A DNA stretch of 49,322 nucleotides, from positions 1-49,322 of the forward strand of contig PABK01000019.1 in NCBI GenBank assembly GCA_002699145.1, read 5' to 3'. This DNA is from Halioglobus sp. (lineage in GTDB: Bacteria > Pseudomonadota > Gammaproteobacteria > Pseudomonadales > Halieaceae). Under the pieces are notes generated by a model. The model made no database searches. It was not told the origin of the DNA and worked only from the letters and a program-made list of their open reading frames with translations. Each line of letters opens with the position of its first letter. Position 1 is the stretch's first letter. Shown here piece after piece: positions 33,493 to 42,610 of the stretch. The position numbers and the translations under genes were made by a program.

Positions 33493-34602
33493 ATGACGCA
33501 ATACACTATCGCCCTGTTGGAGGGCGACGGCATCGGTCCGGAGATCGCCCGCGAGGCGGTGAAGGTTTTCAAACTGGTCGAGGAGCGCAATGACGTCGCC
33601 TTTGACCTGCGTCCCGCGCCTTTTGGCGCCCAGGCCTATTTCGACTGCGGTCACCCCTTCCCGGACGAGACCAAGGCGATCTGTGATGCCGCGGACGCGA
33701 TCATCAAGGGGCCCATCGGCCTGAGCCACGAGGAATCGAAGAAGATCCCGGTAGATATGCAGCCCGAGCGCGGCGCGCTGCTGCCGCTGCGCCGCCGCTA
33801 CAACACCTTCGCCAACTTCCGCCCGGTTTCCCTGCCGCGGGCGCTGGCGCACTTTTCTCCGCTCAAGCCGGAGATCATCGGCGACGGCATCGACCTGGTC
33901 ATGGTGCGCGAACTGGTCGGCGGCCTGTACTTCGGCGAGAAGGAAGTCGGTGTCAACGAGGCCGGCCTGCGCTACGTCAAGGAGGTGCTGGAGTACGACG
34001 AGGAGCAGATTCGCCGCGTCCTGCACGAGGCGCTGCAGCTGTCCATGCGCCGCAAGAAGGTGCTGCACAACATTCACAAGAGCAACGTGCTCAAGTCCAG
34101 CGTGCTGTGGAACGAGGTGCTGGAGGAGGTCGCGCAGGAATACCCGGAGGTGGAAATCCGCCACATCCTGGTGGACGCCGCGGCGACCCTGCTGTGCCTG
34201 AACCCGGGCCAGTTCGACGTCATGGTGATGGAGAACATGTTCGGCGACATCCTGTCCGACCAGGGCGGCGGCATTCTCGGCTCCCTGGGCCTGATGCCCT
34301 CGGCCTGCAAGGGGCCGGACAAGAGTTACTACGAGCCTTCCCACGGCAGCGCGCCGGATATCGCCGGGCAGAACATCGCCAACCCGTATTCGATGATCGG
34401 TTCGGTCGCCATGATGCTGGAGGACAGCTTCGGCATGGCGCAGGAGTCGAAGAACGTCTGGGCCGCCATGCAGAGCGTGTTCGGCGCGGGCTTTTCCACC
34501 CCGGACCTGTCAAAGCCCGGCAGCGGCGTGAAGATGATCAACACCGACGAGTTCGGCGACCGTGTGGTGGAAGCCCTGGCGGGCATGCCGAAGGCCGGGT
34601 AA
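33493..34602 (+). CDS. Isocitrate/isopropylmalate dehydrogenase family protein (LeuB-like)
   Basis: A 369-residue beta-decarboxylating dehydrogenase. GDGIGPEI (about 11-18) opens the fold; [15 protein letters not shown] contains the substrate-binding Arg residues; [19 protein letters not shown] is the family signature with the metal-binding Asp; and [18 protein letters not shown] (about 281-298) is the NAD-binding loop of isopropylmalate dehydrogenases. It probably converts 3-isopropylmalate or 3-methylmalate to the 2-oxoacid. leuC and leuD are not in the window. It converges with a 2-isopropylmalate/citramalate synthase-like gene, which supports a leucine or isoleucine role. Confidence 0.9.
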   Translation: MTQYTIALLEGDGIGPEIAREAVKVFKLVEERNDVAFDLRPAPFGAQAYFDCGHPFPDETKAICDAADAIIKGPIGLSHEESKKIPVDMQPERGALLPLRRRYNTFANFRPVSLPRALAHFSPLKPEIIGDGIDLVMVRELVGGLYFGEKEVGVNEAGLRYVKEVLEYDEEQIRRVLHEALQLSMRRKKVLHNIHKSNVLKSSVLWNEVLEEVAQEYPEVEIRHILVDAAATLLCLNPGQFDVMVMENMFGDILSDQGGGILGSLGLMPSACKGPDKSYYEPSHGSAPDIAGQNIANPYSMIGSVAMMLEDSFGMAQESKNVWAAMQSVFGAGFSTPDLSKPGSGVKMINTDEFGDRVVEALAGMPKAG

Positions 34603-34664
34603 GCGTCCTCACCCGCGAGGCCGCGCGGAGTCTGGTCAACTACCCCTGTATTCGGTGAGCCCGG

Positions 34665-36233
34665 TCAGCTACCCCGGGAACTGGTGAGTTTCGCCAGCAC
34701 GCCACCGGCGGAATTGCGCTCGTGCAGTTGCAGGTTGATCATGCGCAGGGTCGCCAGGATCGCCGCGAATACCTGGTTGGAGTGCACCCCGCGGGTCTTG
34801 TACTCCGCCCCGTTTACGTCCCAGGTGATGACACACTCGGTCAGCGCATTGGTGTGACCGCCGCGCGGGATGCGCACCTCGAAGTCCAGCAACTCCGGCA
34901 GCGTATAGTTGCGCGGGGCCATGACGCGTGAGATCGCGTCGATGAATGCGTCGAAACCGCCGTTGCCCGAACCGGCGCCGCGTTCGATATCGCCGTCGAC
35001 TTCCACGCGGATGCTCACCGTGGACTCCAGGTCCAGGCCGCTGGTTACCGAACAGTTGAGCAGCTTGATATGGTGGTAATTCCTGCTCTCCAGTACGTCG
35101 GCGATGATGAAAGGCAGGTCGTCCGCGGTGATCTGCGCCTTGGAATCGCCCAGCTTGACGATGCGCGCCAGTACCTTCTTCTGGTTTTCCTCCGACAGGT
35201 CCAGCCCCAGCGCTTCCAGGTTTTTCGCCAGGGACGCCTTGCCGCTCATCTTGCCCAGGGCGTAACTGCGCTTGCGCGCGAAGCGCTCCGGGCTCAGTCG
35301 CGTTTCGTACAGGCCGCCTTTCTGGTCACCGTCGGCGTGGATGCCGGCTGTCTGGGTGAACACGTCCGCGCCGACGATGGGCGCGTTGGCCGGGACGCGC
35401 TTGCCGGAGAAGCTCTCCACCATGTCGCTCAACTGCACGATGTAGGATTCGTCGATGGCCAGGTCCACGCCCAGTTTGTCGCGCAGGGCGACGGAGATTT
35501 CTGCCAGTGACGCGTTGCCCGCGCGCTCGCCGAGGCAGTTGACCGTGCAGTGCACGGCGCTGACGCCGGCGCGCACCGCCTCCATGACATTGGCGGTGGC
35601 CAGGCCGTAGTCGTTGTGCGGGTGGAAGTCGAACTGCTGTTCGGGGTAGCGCGCACACATGTCACTGAGACTCGCGTGGACCTCGTGGGGCGACATGACG
35701 CCCAGCGTGTCGGGCAGCATGAAGTGTTCGATGCCGCAGTCCTTGAGCGCGTCCATCATCGCGTAGACGTAGTCGCGACTGTCGCGGTAACCGTTGGACC
35801 AGTCTTCCAGGTAGGCGTTGACGCGCAGCCCCTGTTCCCGTGCGTAGGCGACGGTCCGCAGGATTTCGTCGACATGCTGTTCCAGGGTTTTGCCCAGTTG
35901 CTCGCGGCAGTGTTTCTCGCTGCCCTTGGTCAGCAGGTTCATGACGCGACCGCCAGTGCCGACGATCCAGTCGACACTCTTGCTGTGATCGACGAAACCC
36001 AGCACCTCGATGCAGTCTGCCAGGCCGTGCGCGGCGGCCCACTGGTTGATATTGACCACCGCCTCGCGCTCGCCGCTGGAAACGCGCGCCGACGCCACCT
36101 CGATGCGATCGACCCTGAGCAGTTCCAGCAGCGCCTTGGCCAGGTTGACCTTTTCGGCTGGCGCGAAGGACACGCCCTGTGTCTGCTCGCCGTCGCGCAG
36201 GGTGGTGTCCATGATCTGGATATGTCGGCTCAT
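34665..36233 (-). CDS. 2-isopropylmalate/(R)-citramalate synthase-like protein
   Basis: A 522-residue DRE-TIM metallolyase. DTTLRDGEQ (9-17) supplies the catalytic Arg and metal ligand, HPHNDYGLATANVMEA (about 201-216) the HxH metal site, and CLGERAGNASL the second signature. VFTQTAGIHADGDQK and the C-terminal region (about 370-510) match an alpha-isopropylmalate synthase-type regulatory domain. These enzymes condense acetyl-CoA with a 2-oxoacid: 2-oxoisovalerate for leucine or pyruvate for isoleucine. From memory the sequence is closest to the form annotated as citramalate synthase/LeuA2 in Bacteroidota, which is unusual in this background. It has its own promoter at 36282-36310. Confidence 0.9.
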   Translation of the reverse strand: MSRHIQIMDTTLRDGEQTQGVSFAPAEKVNLAKALLELLRVDRIEVASARVSSGEREAVVNINQWAAAHGLADCIEVLGFVDHSKSVDWIVGTGGRVMNLLTKGSEKHCREQLGKTLEQHVDEILRTVAYAREQGLRVNAYLEDWSNGYRDSRDYVYAMMDALKDCGIEHFMLPDTLGVMSPHEVHASLSDMCARYPEQQFDFHPHNDYGLATANVMEAVRAGVSAVHCTVNCLGERAGNASLAEISVALRDKLGVDLAIDESYIVQLSDMVESFSGKRVPANAPIVGADVFTQTAGIHADGDQKGGLYETRLSPERFARKRSYALGKMSGKASLAKNLEALGLDLSEENQKKVLARIVKLGDSKAQITADDLPFIIADVLESRNYHHIKLLNCSVTSGLDLESTVSIRVEVDGDIERGAGSGNGGFDAFIDAISRVMAPRNYTLPELLDFEVRIPRGGHTNALTECVITWDVNGAEYKTRGVHSNQVFAAILATLRMINLQLHERNSAGGVLAKLTSSRGS

Positions 36234-36533
36234 TTTCGCGGACCTGGCCGGTCGCCGGCTCTCTGCTCAATCGAGCCGGACATTATCCATTGATTGGCGC
36301 GGCTTGTACAACGCGCGACCCTGGTGCGTGGGCGCAACTGCCGCGCCGCGCGGGATACGCCGCCGTGGCGCAGTGTCCGGCGCCTGTCGCTGCCCCATAT
36401 TGGTGCTGCAGTCGCCGCGCTCAGCGGCCGCTACAGGCCAGCTGCGGCTGGCCCTGGGCCGGGATACTGCACTATGCTAGTAGCTGAGTCATTGATGCGG
36501 GCGCAACGCCCGGACGGGGAAAGGTGCCGGCCT
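36234..36533. other. Intergenic region between divergent synthase and oadG genes
   Basis: The 300-nt gap holds a good promoter for the minus-strand synthase gene (36282-36310). Toward oadG a lone TATGCT (36473-36478) could be a -10 but lacks a matching -35. No small gene, hairpin terminator or riboswitch-like structure is recognised in the rest. Confidence 0.6.
36282..36310 (-). promoter_or_regulatory. Promoter of the citramalate/isopropylmalate synthase-like gene
   Basis: On the minus strand TGTACA (36310-36305) is followed after 17 nt by GATAAT (36287-36282), 48 nt before the ATG. Four of six and five of six positions match sigma-70 consensus, the best-looking simple promoter in the window. 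Confidence 0.55.
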
Positions 36534-36773
36534 ATGCTGGATGACCTGTTGGTGCAGGGTCTGGAACTGATGGTTTTTGGCATGGGAACGGTACTGGCCT
36601 TTCTCAGCTTGCTCGTGCTGTCCACGACCGTGATGTCGCGCTGTATCGCGCGGTATTTCCCGCAGCCCGAGACGGTCGCTGATGCGCCGAGCGTCCCGGC
36701 CGCGCCCGACCCGCAGACGCTGGCGGCCATCGGCGCCGCAATCGCCCGTCACCGGGCCTCACGTCCGCGCTAG
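36534..36773 (+). CDS. oadG: Oxaloacetate decarboxylase gamma subunit
   Basis: A 79-residue membrane protein: one helix at about 8-32 ([20 protein letters not shown]) and a short cytoplasmic tail. The size, the GMGTV motif and the position directly before oadA identify the gamma subunit, which assembles the sodium-pumping decarboxylase and can bind zinc through its tail. The ATG at 36534 has AAGG about 9 nt upstream. The tail ends before oadA with a 23-nt gap. Confidence 0.9.
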   Translation: MLDDLLVQGLELMVFGMGTVLAFLSLLVLSTTVMSRCIARYFPQPETVADAPSVPAAPDPQTLAAIGAAIARHRASRPR

Positions 36774-36796
36774 TCGCGCAACAGGAGACGCAACAC

Positions 36797-38596
36797 ATGG
36801 ATGGCAATAACCGGCGCCTGGGCATCACCGACGTGGTGCTGCGCGATGCGCACCAGTCCCTGTTCGCCACGCGCCTGCGCCTGGATGACATGTTGCCCAT
36901 CGCGGCGAAGCTGGATGAAGTGGGCTTCTGGTCGCTGGAGAGCTGGGGCGGGGCGACCTTTGACGCCTGTATCCGCTACCTGGGGGAGGACCCCTGGGAG
37001 CGCATACGCGAGCTGAAAAAAGCCATGCCGAACACGCCCCAGCAGATGCTGTTTCGCGGGCAGAACATCCTCGGTTACCGTCACTACGCCGACGACGTGG
37101 TGACAAAATTCGTCGAGCGCGCGGCGGTGAATGGCGTGGACGTGTTCCGCGTGTTCGACGCCATGAACGACATGCGCAACCTGGAGGTGGCGCTGCAAGC
37201 GGTGAAGCAGGTCGGGGGCCATGCCCAGGGCACCATCGCCTATACCCTGAGCCCGGTGCACGATATCAACACCTGGGTGGAACAGGGCCGGCGCATCGAG
37301 GACATGGGCGCCGACTCCATCGCCATCAAGGACATGGCCGGACTGCTCACGCCCAGTGCCGGCTACGAGCTGGTGAGGCGGCTCAAGGACGCCTGCGACA
37401 TCCCGATACACATGCAGAGCCACGCCACCACGGGTATGTCGACCGCCACCATCCTCAAGTGCGTGGAGGCGGGCATAGACAACGTGGACACCGCGATATC
37501 CTCCATGTCCATGACCTACGGACACTCGGCCACCGAGTCGGTGGTCGCCATCCTGCGCGACACGCCGCGCGATACCGGCCTGGACCTCGCAGCGCTGGAC
37601 GAGATCGCCGCCTACTTCCGTCAGGTACGCAGGAAATACGCGCGCTTCGAGGGTTCCCTGCGCGGCGTGGACGCGCGTATCCTCGTGGCGCAGGTGCCCG
37701 GCGGCATGCTGACCAATATGGAAAACCAGCTGCGCGAGCAGGGCGCGGGCGACAGGATGGACGAGGTGCTGGCGGAAATCCCCCGGGTGCGCAAGGACCT
37801 CGGTTACATTCCACTGGTGACGCCGACCTCGCAGATCGTCGGCACCCAGGCGGTCATCAACGTGCTCACCGGCGAGCGCTACGCGTCGATCTCCAGGGAA
37901 ACCGCCGGTGTGCTGCGCGGCGAGTACGGCGCCACGCCGGCGCCGGTCAATACGGAACTGCAGCAGCGGGTACTGGACGGCGACGAACCTGTGACCTGCC
38001 GCCCCGCCGACCTGCTGCAGCCGGAGCTGGACACGCTGGTCGAGGAAGTGCGCGCCCACGCGGCGCAGCGCTCGCTGTCCCTGCAGTCCGGAGAGCGGGA
38101 GATCGACGATGTGCTGACCTACGCGTTGTTCCCCCAGGTCGGTTTGCGCTTCCTGGAACACCGCGGGGACCCCGCGGCATTCGAACCGGCGCCAGACGCC
38201 GCGCCGGCCGATTCCCCGGCGCCGGCGCAGGCACAGGCCGCGGATGAGCCCGCGGTATACACGGTGTCGGTGGAGGGGCGGCGCTACGTCGTCGAGGTGG
38301 AAGAGGGCGGCCAGGTCGCCAGCGCCACGGCGCAGGACACGCATGACACGACATCGGCGGCGCCGGCGCGCGCCGGCGACGAGGCGTCCGAGCTGCCGGC
38401 CCCCCTGGCGGGCACTATCGTCAAACTGCACGTCGCCGAGGGCGACCAGGTGGCAAGTGGAGACCTGCTGCTCATCCTGGAGGCGATGAAAATGGAGACC
38501 GAGGTGCGCGCCACGCGCGGCGGCACGGTCACCGCGCTGCACGTCAAGCCCGGGGACGCGGTGTCCTCCGGCGACCCGCTGCTGCGCCTGGGCTGA
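36797..38596 (+). CDS. oadA: Oxaloacetate decarboxylase alpha subunit (biotin-containing)
   Basis: A 599-residue carboxyltransferase subunit. Residues about 1-300 are the DRE-TIM carboxyltransferase domain ([16 protein letters not shown], then [10 protein letters not shown] with metal ligands). The PYC_OADA region follows to about 465. An Ala/Pro-rich linker (about 470-520) leads to the biotinyl domain, with the biotinylated Lys565 in EAMKMET. It moves CO2 from oxaloacetate to biotin, producing pyruvate; OadB then releases CO2 while exporting Na+. ATG is preceded by GGAGA at 8 nt. oadB begins 4 nt after its stop. Confidence 0.97.
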   Translation: MDGNNRRLGITDVVLRDAHQSLFATRLRLDDMLPIAAKLDEVGFWSLESWGGATFDACIRYLGEDPWERIRELKKAMPNTPQQMLFRGQNILGYRHYADDVVTKFVERAAVNGVDVFRVFDAMNDMRNLEVALQAVKQVGGHAQGTIAYTLSPVHDINTWVEQGRRIEDMGADSIAIKDMAGLLTPSAGYELVRRLKDACDIPIHMQSHATTGMSTATILKCVEAGIDNVDTAISSMSMTYGHSATESVVAILRDTPRDTGLDLAALDEIAAYFRQVRRKYARFEGSLRGVDARILVAQVPGGMLTNMENQLREQGAGDRMDEVLAEIPRVRKDLGYIPLVTPTSQIVGTQAVINVLTGERYASISRETAGVLRGEYGATPAPVNTELQQRVLDGDEPVTCRPADLLQPELDTLVEEVRAHAAQRSLSLQSGEREIDDVLTYALFPQVGLRFLEHRGDPAAFEPAPDAAPADSPAPAQAQAADEPAVYTVSVEGRRYVVEVEEGGQVASATAQDTHDTTSAAPARAGDEASELPAPLAGTIVKLHVAEGDQVASGDLLLILEAMKMETEVRATRGGTVTALHVKPGDAVSSGDPLLRLG

Positions 38597-38600
38597 GCGC

Positions 38601-39896
38601 GTGGAAAACCTGCTGCAGCTGTGGCACAGCTCCGGTCTGGCGCACCTGGGCGCGGGTCAGCTCGTGATGATTCTCGTTGGCCTGCTGTTGCTCTACCTGG
38701 CCATCAACCGCAAGTTCGAACCCCTGCTGCTGGTGCCGATCGGCTTTGGCGGCATCCTGGCGAATATCCCGGGCGCTGGCCTGGCCTACTCGGCGGTGGA
38801 GAACGCGATCCACGCGGGAGACCCGCTGCTGATGGACAGCATGGCCTGGGCCATCGGCGTGCCGGATACCTCCAACCTGCTCGCCGATTTCCACAGCGCC
38901 GAGGCCCTGCAACAGCGCCTGGCGGAGTACCGTGCGCGGGACGCCGGATACAGCGACGGCATGTTGTACTCCTTCTACACGGTGGCCATTGGCAGTGGCA
39001 TCGCGCCGCTGGTGATTTTCATGGGGGTGGGCGCGATGACCGATTTCGGGCCGCTGCTGGCCAATCCGCGCACCCTGTTCCTGGGCGCCGCTGCGCAGTT
39101 CGGCATCTTTGCCACCGTGCTGGGGGCAGTGGGGCTGGACAGCCTGGGGCTGATGGAATTCACCCTCGCCGAGGCGGCCGCCATCGGCATTATCGGCGGC
39201 GCCGACGGGCCGACCGCCATCTACGTGTCCAGTATCCTGGCCCCGGACCTGCTCGGCGCCATCGCCGTGGCGGCTTACTCCTATATGGCCCTGGTACCCC
39301 TGATCCAGCCGCCCATCATGCGCGCGCTGACCACGCAGCAGGAGCGCGCCATCGAGATGGTGCAGCTGCGCCAGGTGTCCCGCCGCGAGAAAATCGTCTT
39401 CCCCCTGTTGTTGCTGATCCTGGTGGCGTTGCTGCTGCCGGCCGCGGCGCCGCTGCTGGGCATGTTCTGTTTCGGCAACCTGATGAAGGAGTGCGGCGTG
39501 GTGGACCGCCTGTCGGACACCGCGCAGAACGCGTTGATCAATATCACCACCATCGTGCTGGGCCTATCTGTGGGATCCAAGCTGGTGGCGGACAAGTTTC
39601 TCGACGTGAAAACGCTGGGGATTCTCGCCCTGGGGGTCGTCGCTTTCGCCATCGGCACGGCCTGCGGCGTGTTGATCGCCAGACTGATGAACCGTTTCGG
39701 CGGCACGCCGCTGAATCCGCTGATCGGCTCCGCCGGTGTCTCGGCTGTGCCCATGGCCGCGCGGGTGAGTAATCGCGTGGGGCTGGAGGCGAACCCGCAC
39801 AACTACCTGCTGATGCACGCCATGGGACCGAATGTGGCCGGCGTGATCGGCTCGGCGGTGGCCGCGGGGGTAATGATCAGCCTGGTGGGGGGTTAG
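38601..39896 (+). CDS. oadB: Oxaloacetate decarboxylase beta subunit (Na+ pump)
   Basis: A 431-residue polytopic membrane protein that decarboxylates carboxybiotin and drives Na+ export. Asp202 in [12 protein letters not shown] matches the essential Na+-channel Asp of the Klebsiella subunit (D203), and [36 protein letters not shown] and the C-terminal [14 protein letters not shown] region are near-invariant family blocks. The start is GTG. The three oad genes form one operon without other subunits. In a marine aerobe the complex could build a sodium gradient from oxaloacetate. Confidence 0.97.
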   Translation: MENLLQLWHSSGLAHLGAGQLVMILVGLLLLYLAINRKFEPLLLVPIGFGGILANIPGAGLAYSAVENAIHAGDPLLMDSMAWAIGVPDTSNLLADFHSAEALQQRLAEYRARDAGYSDGMLYSFYTVAIGSGIAPLVIFMGVGAMTDFGPLLANPRTLFLGAAAQFGIFATVLGAVGLDSLGLMEFTLAEAAAIGIIGGADGPTAIYVSSILAPDLLGAIAVAAYSYMALVPLIQPPIMRALTTQQERAIEMVQLRQVSRREKIVFPLLLLILVALLLPAAAPLLGMFCFGNLMKECGVVDRLSDTAQNALINITTIVLGLSVGSKLVADKFLDVKTLGILALGVVAFAIGTACGVLIARLMNRFGGTPLNPLIGSAGVSAVPMAARVSNRVGLEANPHNYLLMHAMGPNVAGVIGSAVAAGVMISLVGG

Positions 39897-39950
39897 GCGC
39901 TGCCAACGGCAAAGCCGGCCACCGGCAGGGTGGGCGGGACGCTGCGTGAT

Positions 39951-40487
39951 TCAGCGCGCGCCCCGGCGCAGCAGGCGGAAAAAGCCGTAGGCCGGGTCGT
40001 CGTCGCCGGGACGGCCGATGTGGGCGCCCTCGACCATGGGGTGGTCCAGGCGCACCGTGGAGGTCTGCTCGACGCGGGCCCAGTCCGCCAGCACCGCCCG
40101 TTCGCTGAATTTCCAGTCGCCGTCGCGCTTCGCGTAGCGGTCGAGGTAGCGGCCGCCGATGAGCAGGTCCATCGGTCCGCCTTCCGTCGCCACCTGGTGG
40201 AAGGCGAGGATGTAGATCTCCCCCTCGGCGTAGTCGCCGTCCAGGGCGATGTTCACCGTCGTCACGTTGTGGTGCAGGATCAGCATGGGTTCCTGGATCG
40301 CCGGTAACTGGTCGATGAAATCCATCGCCAGGCCCTTGAAGAACGACCCGTGATCGTCGATGGCGTCGGCGTGGTAGAGGCTGCGCATGAGATCGTAGTC
40401 GTGGCGGTCGGCGGCACGGCAATAGGTGTGGACCAGTTCGGTAATGGCCTGCTTGTCCAGTAGTGCTTGCAGGGTGGCCTCGTTCAT
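39951..40487 (-). CDS. SnoaL-like (nuclear transport factor 2 fold) protein
   Basis: A 178-residue cytoplasmic protein with an NTF2/SnoaL-like cone fold: DKQAITELVHTYCRAADRHD (about 10-29) is the standard opening, followed by SLYHADAIDDHG and later strands HNVTTVNIAL and GRYLDRYAKRDGDWKFSER. Members include dehydratases, isomerases and plain ligand-binding proteins; His and Asp in the pocket (HADAIDD) leave an enzyme possible. The ATG at 40487 overlaps the pdxJ stop (ATGA), which fixes the start and implies coupling, though a link to vitamin B6 is unproven. Confidence 0.87.
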   Translation of the reverse strand: MNEATLQALLDKQAITELVHTYCRAADRHDYDLMRSLYHADAIDDHGSFFKGLAMDFIDQLPAIQEPMLILHHNVTTVNIALDGDYAEGEIYILAFHQVATEGGPMDLLIGGRYLDRYAKRDGDWKFSERAVLADWARVEQTSTVRLDHPMVEGAHIGRPGDDDPAYGFFRLLRRGAR

Positions 40488-41245
40488 TTGCCCAGCGCCT
40501 CCTGGTAGGCGGCCACGGTAGCGGCCAGCCCCATGCGCAGCGCGTCCACGGTCAGGGCGTGGCCGATGGAGACCTCCAGCAGGCCGGGCACCGTGGCGAA
40601 ACGCGGCAGGTTGTGCAGGTCCAGGTCGTGGCCGGCGTTCAGGCCCAGTCCCTTCTCGGCGGCGACTTCTGCCGCGCGCACGAAACGCTGGAAGACGTCC
40701 TCCACATCCCGGTTGTCGCGGCAGGCGCGCGCGTAGCTTTCGGTGTACAGCTCGATGCGGTCGGTCCCGGTCTGCGCGGCCAGTCGAATCTGCTCGGGAT
40801 CGGGGTCCATGAACAGGCTGGTGCGGATGCCCAGGCCCTGCAGTTCCGCCACCAGTGGCGCCACGCGCTCGCCGTCCTTCTTCAGGTCGAAGCCGTGGTC
40901 CGAGGTGAGCTGGCCGTCGCCATCGGGCACCAGCGTGCACTGCGTGGGGCGGATATCGCGCACCAGGGCCATGAAGCCGGGGTAGTCGGACACGCCTTCC
41001 CGGCTGCTGCCGCGGGGCCCGGTGAAGGGGTTGCCCTCGATATTGAATTCCACCTCCAGCATCGCCGCCAGGTCGTAGCAGTCAGCGGCGCGAATGTGGC
41101 GCTGGTCCGGTCGCGGGTGCACCGTGATACCGTCGGCGCCGGCGTCGATGCACATGCGCGCGTGTTCGGGAATGTCGGGATTGGTGGTGTCGCGGGAATT
41201 GCGTATCAGCGCAATCTTGTTCAGGTTGACGCTGAGCGCGATCAT
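40484..41245 (-). CDS. pdxJ: Pyridoxine 5'-phosphate synthase
   Basis: A 253-residue TIM barrel that makes pyridoxine 5'-phosphate from 1-deoxyxylulose 5-phosphate and 3-amino-1-hydroxyacetone 1-phosphate. The residues equivalent to E. coli catalytic His45, Glu72 and His193 are present in GITVHPRPDQRHI, EFNIEGNP and LNAGHDLDLHN. The first motif reads VNLNKIALIRNSR rather than the proteobacterial VNIDHIATLRNAR, and PRPDQRHI/FNIEGNP are of the form I associate with Bacteroidota enzymes. The gene is not beside acpS or recO as in enterics. It overlaps ppiA and the SnoaL-like gene by ATGA at each end. Confidence 0.93.
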   Translation of the reverse strand: MIALSVNLNKIALIRNSRDTTNPDIPEHARMCIDAGADGITVHPRPDQRHIRAADCYDLAAMLEVEFNIEGNPFTGPRGSSREGVSDYPGFMALVRDIRPTQCTLVPDGDGQLTSDHGFDLKKDGERVAPLVAELQGLGIRTSLFMDPDPEQIRLAAQTGTDRIELYTESYARACRDNRDVEDVFQRFVRAAEVAAEKGLGLNAGHDLDLHNLPRFATVPGLLEVSIGHALTVDALRMGLAATVAAYQEALGK

Positions 41246-41805
41246 TGCCCGTCGACGCGCTCGATCGCTTCGATCACGATGGGAGTCTGGGGCACGTCAC
41301 TGAAACGCCCGGTCTTGCCGGTGGGCGCGGTGGCGATAAAATCTACCACGTCCATACCCAGGATGACCTCGCCGAACACCGTGTAACCCGGCCGTCCCGG
41401 CGCCCAGTCCAGGCGCAGGTTGTTGCGCTGGTTGATAAAGAACTGCGAGGTCGCCGAATCCGGATCGTTGGTGCGCGCCATGGCGATGGTGCCGCGGGTG
41501 TTGTGCAGGCGGTTCTTCGACTCGTTGGCGACGGGCTCCAGTGTCGGTTTTTCGCGCATGTCGGCGCTGAAGCCGCCGCCCTGGATCATGAAATTGGGGA
41601 TTACCCGGTGAAAAATGGTGCCGTTATAAAAGCCGTCTTCCACGTAGGCGAGGAAGTTCTCCACGGTCAGCGGCGCCTTGTCGGCGAACAGCTGCAGGGT
41701 GATATCGCCCTCGCTGGTGCGGATCACCACCTGCGGGTTGTTTGCCCCCTCTGCGGCGGCCAGGCCCGGCAGCAGCGCCAGGCAAAACAGGATTGCTCGT
41801 AACAC
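41242..41805 (-). CDS. ppiA: Periplasmic peptidyl-prolyl cis-trans isomerase (cyclophilin)
   Basis: A 187-residue cyclophilin. Residues 1-18 are a signal peptide cleaved after LAAA. The cyclophilin core contains FHRVIPNFMIQGGGF with the catalytic Arg, RGTIAMART, SATSQFFIN and YTVFGEVILGMDVVD. It catalyses proline isomerisation during periplasmic protein folding and closely follows the pattern of E. coli PpiA. The start is GTG with GGAGA 8 nt upstream. Its stop overlaps the pdxJ start by ATGA, an odd partner for an exported chaperone. Confidence 0.93.
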   Translation of the reverse strand: MLRAILFCLALLPGLAAAEGANNPQVVIRTSEGDITLQLFADKAPLTVENFLAYVEDGFYNGTIFHRVIPNFMIQGGGFSADMREKPTLEPVANESKNRLHNTRGTIAMARTNDPDSATSQFFINQRNNLRLDWAPGRPGYTVFGEVILGMDVVDFIATAPTGKTGRFSDVPQTPIVIEAIERVDGQ

Positions 41806-41818
41806 GCTCGTTGTCTCC

Positions 41819-42514
41819 TCAGGCCCAGCTGGAGTTGCGCCGCCGTTTCGGCCACAGGCGGGGCACGACCAGGGTGATAACCACGCCCAGCAGTACCGCC
41901 AGGGCGCCGTTGATGAAGTCCTCGCTGCGCAGCTTGTCGGTCAGGCGCTGGTTTTCCGCTTCCAGCGTCTCCACCTCCGAGCGCAGGTTCTCCGTCTCTT
42001 CCACCAGGCGGCGATTGTCCGCGTCCAGCTGTACCGCCTTGCCGGAGATCTGCTTGAGCTGGCTGAGCTCCTGCGACACGCTGTCCAGCTCGCTGTTGCT
42101 GCCACTGAGTTGCGTCTCCAGGTCACCGCGCTGGGCCCTGAGCGCGTCCAGCTCCGCCTGCAGCGCAGCGCTTTTCTCCACGGCCTGCCGCGCCCGGCGC
42201 TGCGCCTCGGCGACCTGCAACGCGGCGGGCGTCTCCTCCATCAGGTACTGGCTGCGCAACCACCCGCTGGTGCCGCGCGCGGTGGTGATCTCCGACCACA
42301 CGCCGTCCTCGCTGGTGCGCGAGACGGTCAGGCGCGTGCCCGAGGGTATGCCGCGGTGGACGATGCGATAGTCGCTGCCCGCCCCGCTGCGCAGCGGCAC
42401 GTACTGCTTGTCGCTGATATAACGGACGTCCTGGGCATGCGCGGCGCCGGCCAGCAAGATGGCCAGCAGTGTGACTACGGCTCGCAAGGTGGTTTCCTTC
42501 TGTGACAGGGACAT
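41819..42514 (-). CDS. TIGR04211 family SH3 domain protein (YgiM-like)
   Basis: A 231-residue envelope protein: signal peptide to about residue 27 (LLAGAAHA), bacterial SH3 domain (about 29-95, with YVPLRSGAGSDYRIVHRGIPSGT), a coiled coil (about 100-195), one membrane helix (about 203-220), and a basic tail PKRRRNSSW. This matches the SH3-plus-anchor layout of TIGR04211 and E. coli YgiM. A TTG codon at 42487 has a better ribosome binding site (AAGGA at 7 nt) than the ATG used here and gives an 18-residue signal peptide; either is possible. Probable role: cell-wall or division-related scaffold, unproven. ppiA follows after 13 nt. Confidence 0.9.
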   Translation of the reverse strand: MSLSQKETTLRAVVTLLAILLAGAAHAQDVRYISDKQYVPLRSGAGSDYRIVHRGIPSGTRLTVSRTSEDGVWSEITTARGTSGWLRSQYLMEETPAALQVAEAQRRARQAVEKSAALQAELDALRAQRGDLETQLSGSNSELDSVSQELSQLKQISGKAVQLDADNRRLVEETENLRSEVETLEAENQRLTDKLRSEDFINGALAVLLGVVITLVVPRLWPKRRRNSSWA

Positions 42515-42610
42515 AATGTTCCGGCGCGCCTCGGGGACCGCGGGAAAGTGCGCATTCTAGCCTGAAAACCGCCGCGGTGGCAGGTCGCGCGGCCGCCTGG
42601 CCGGCGCAGC

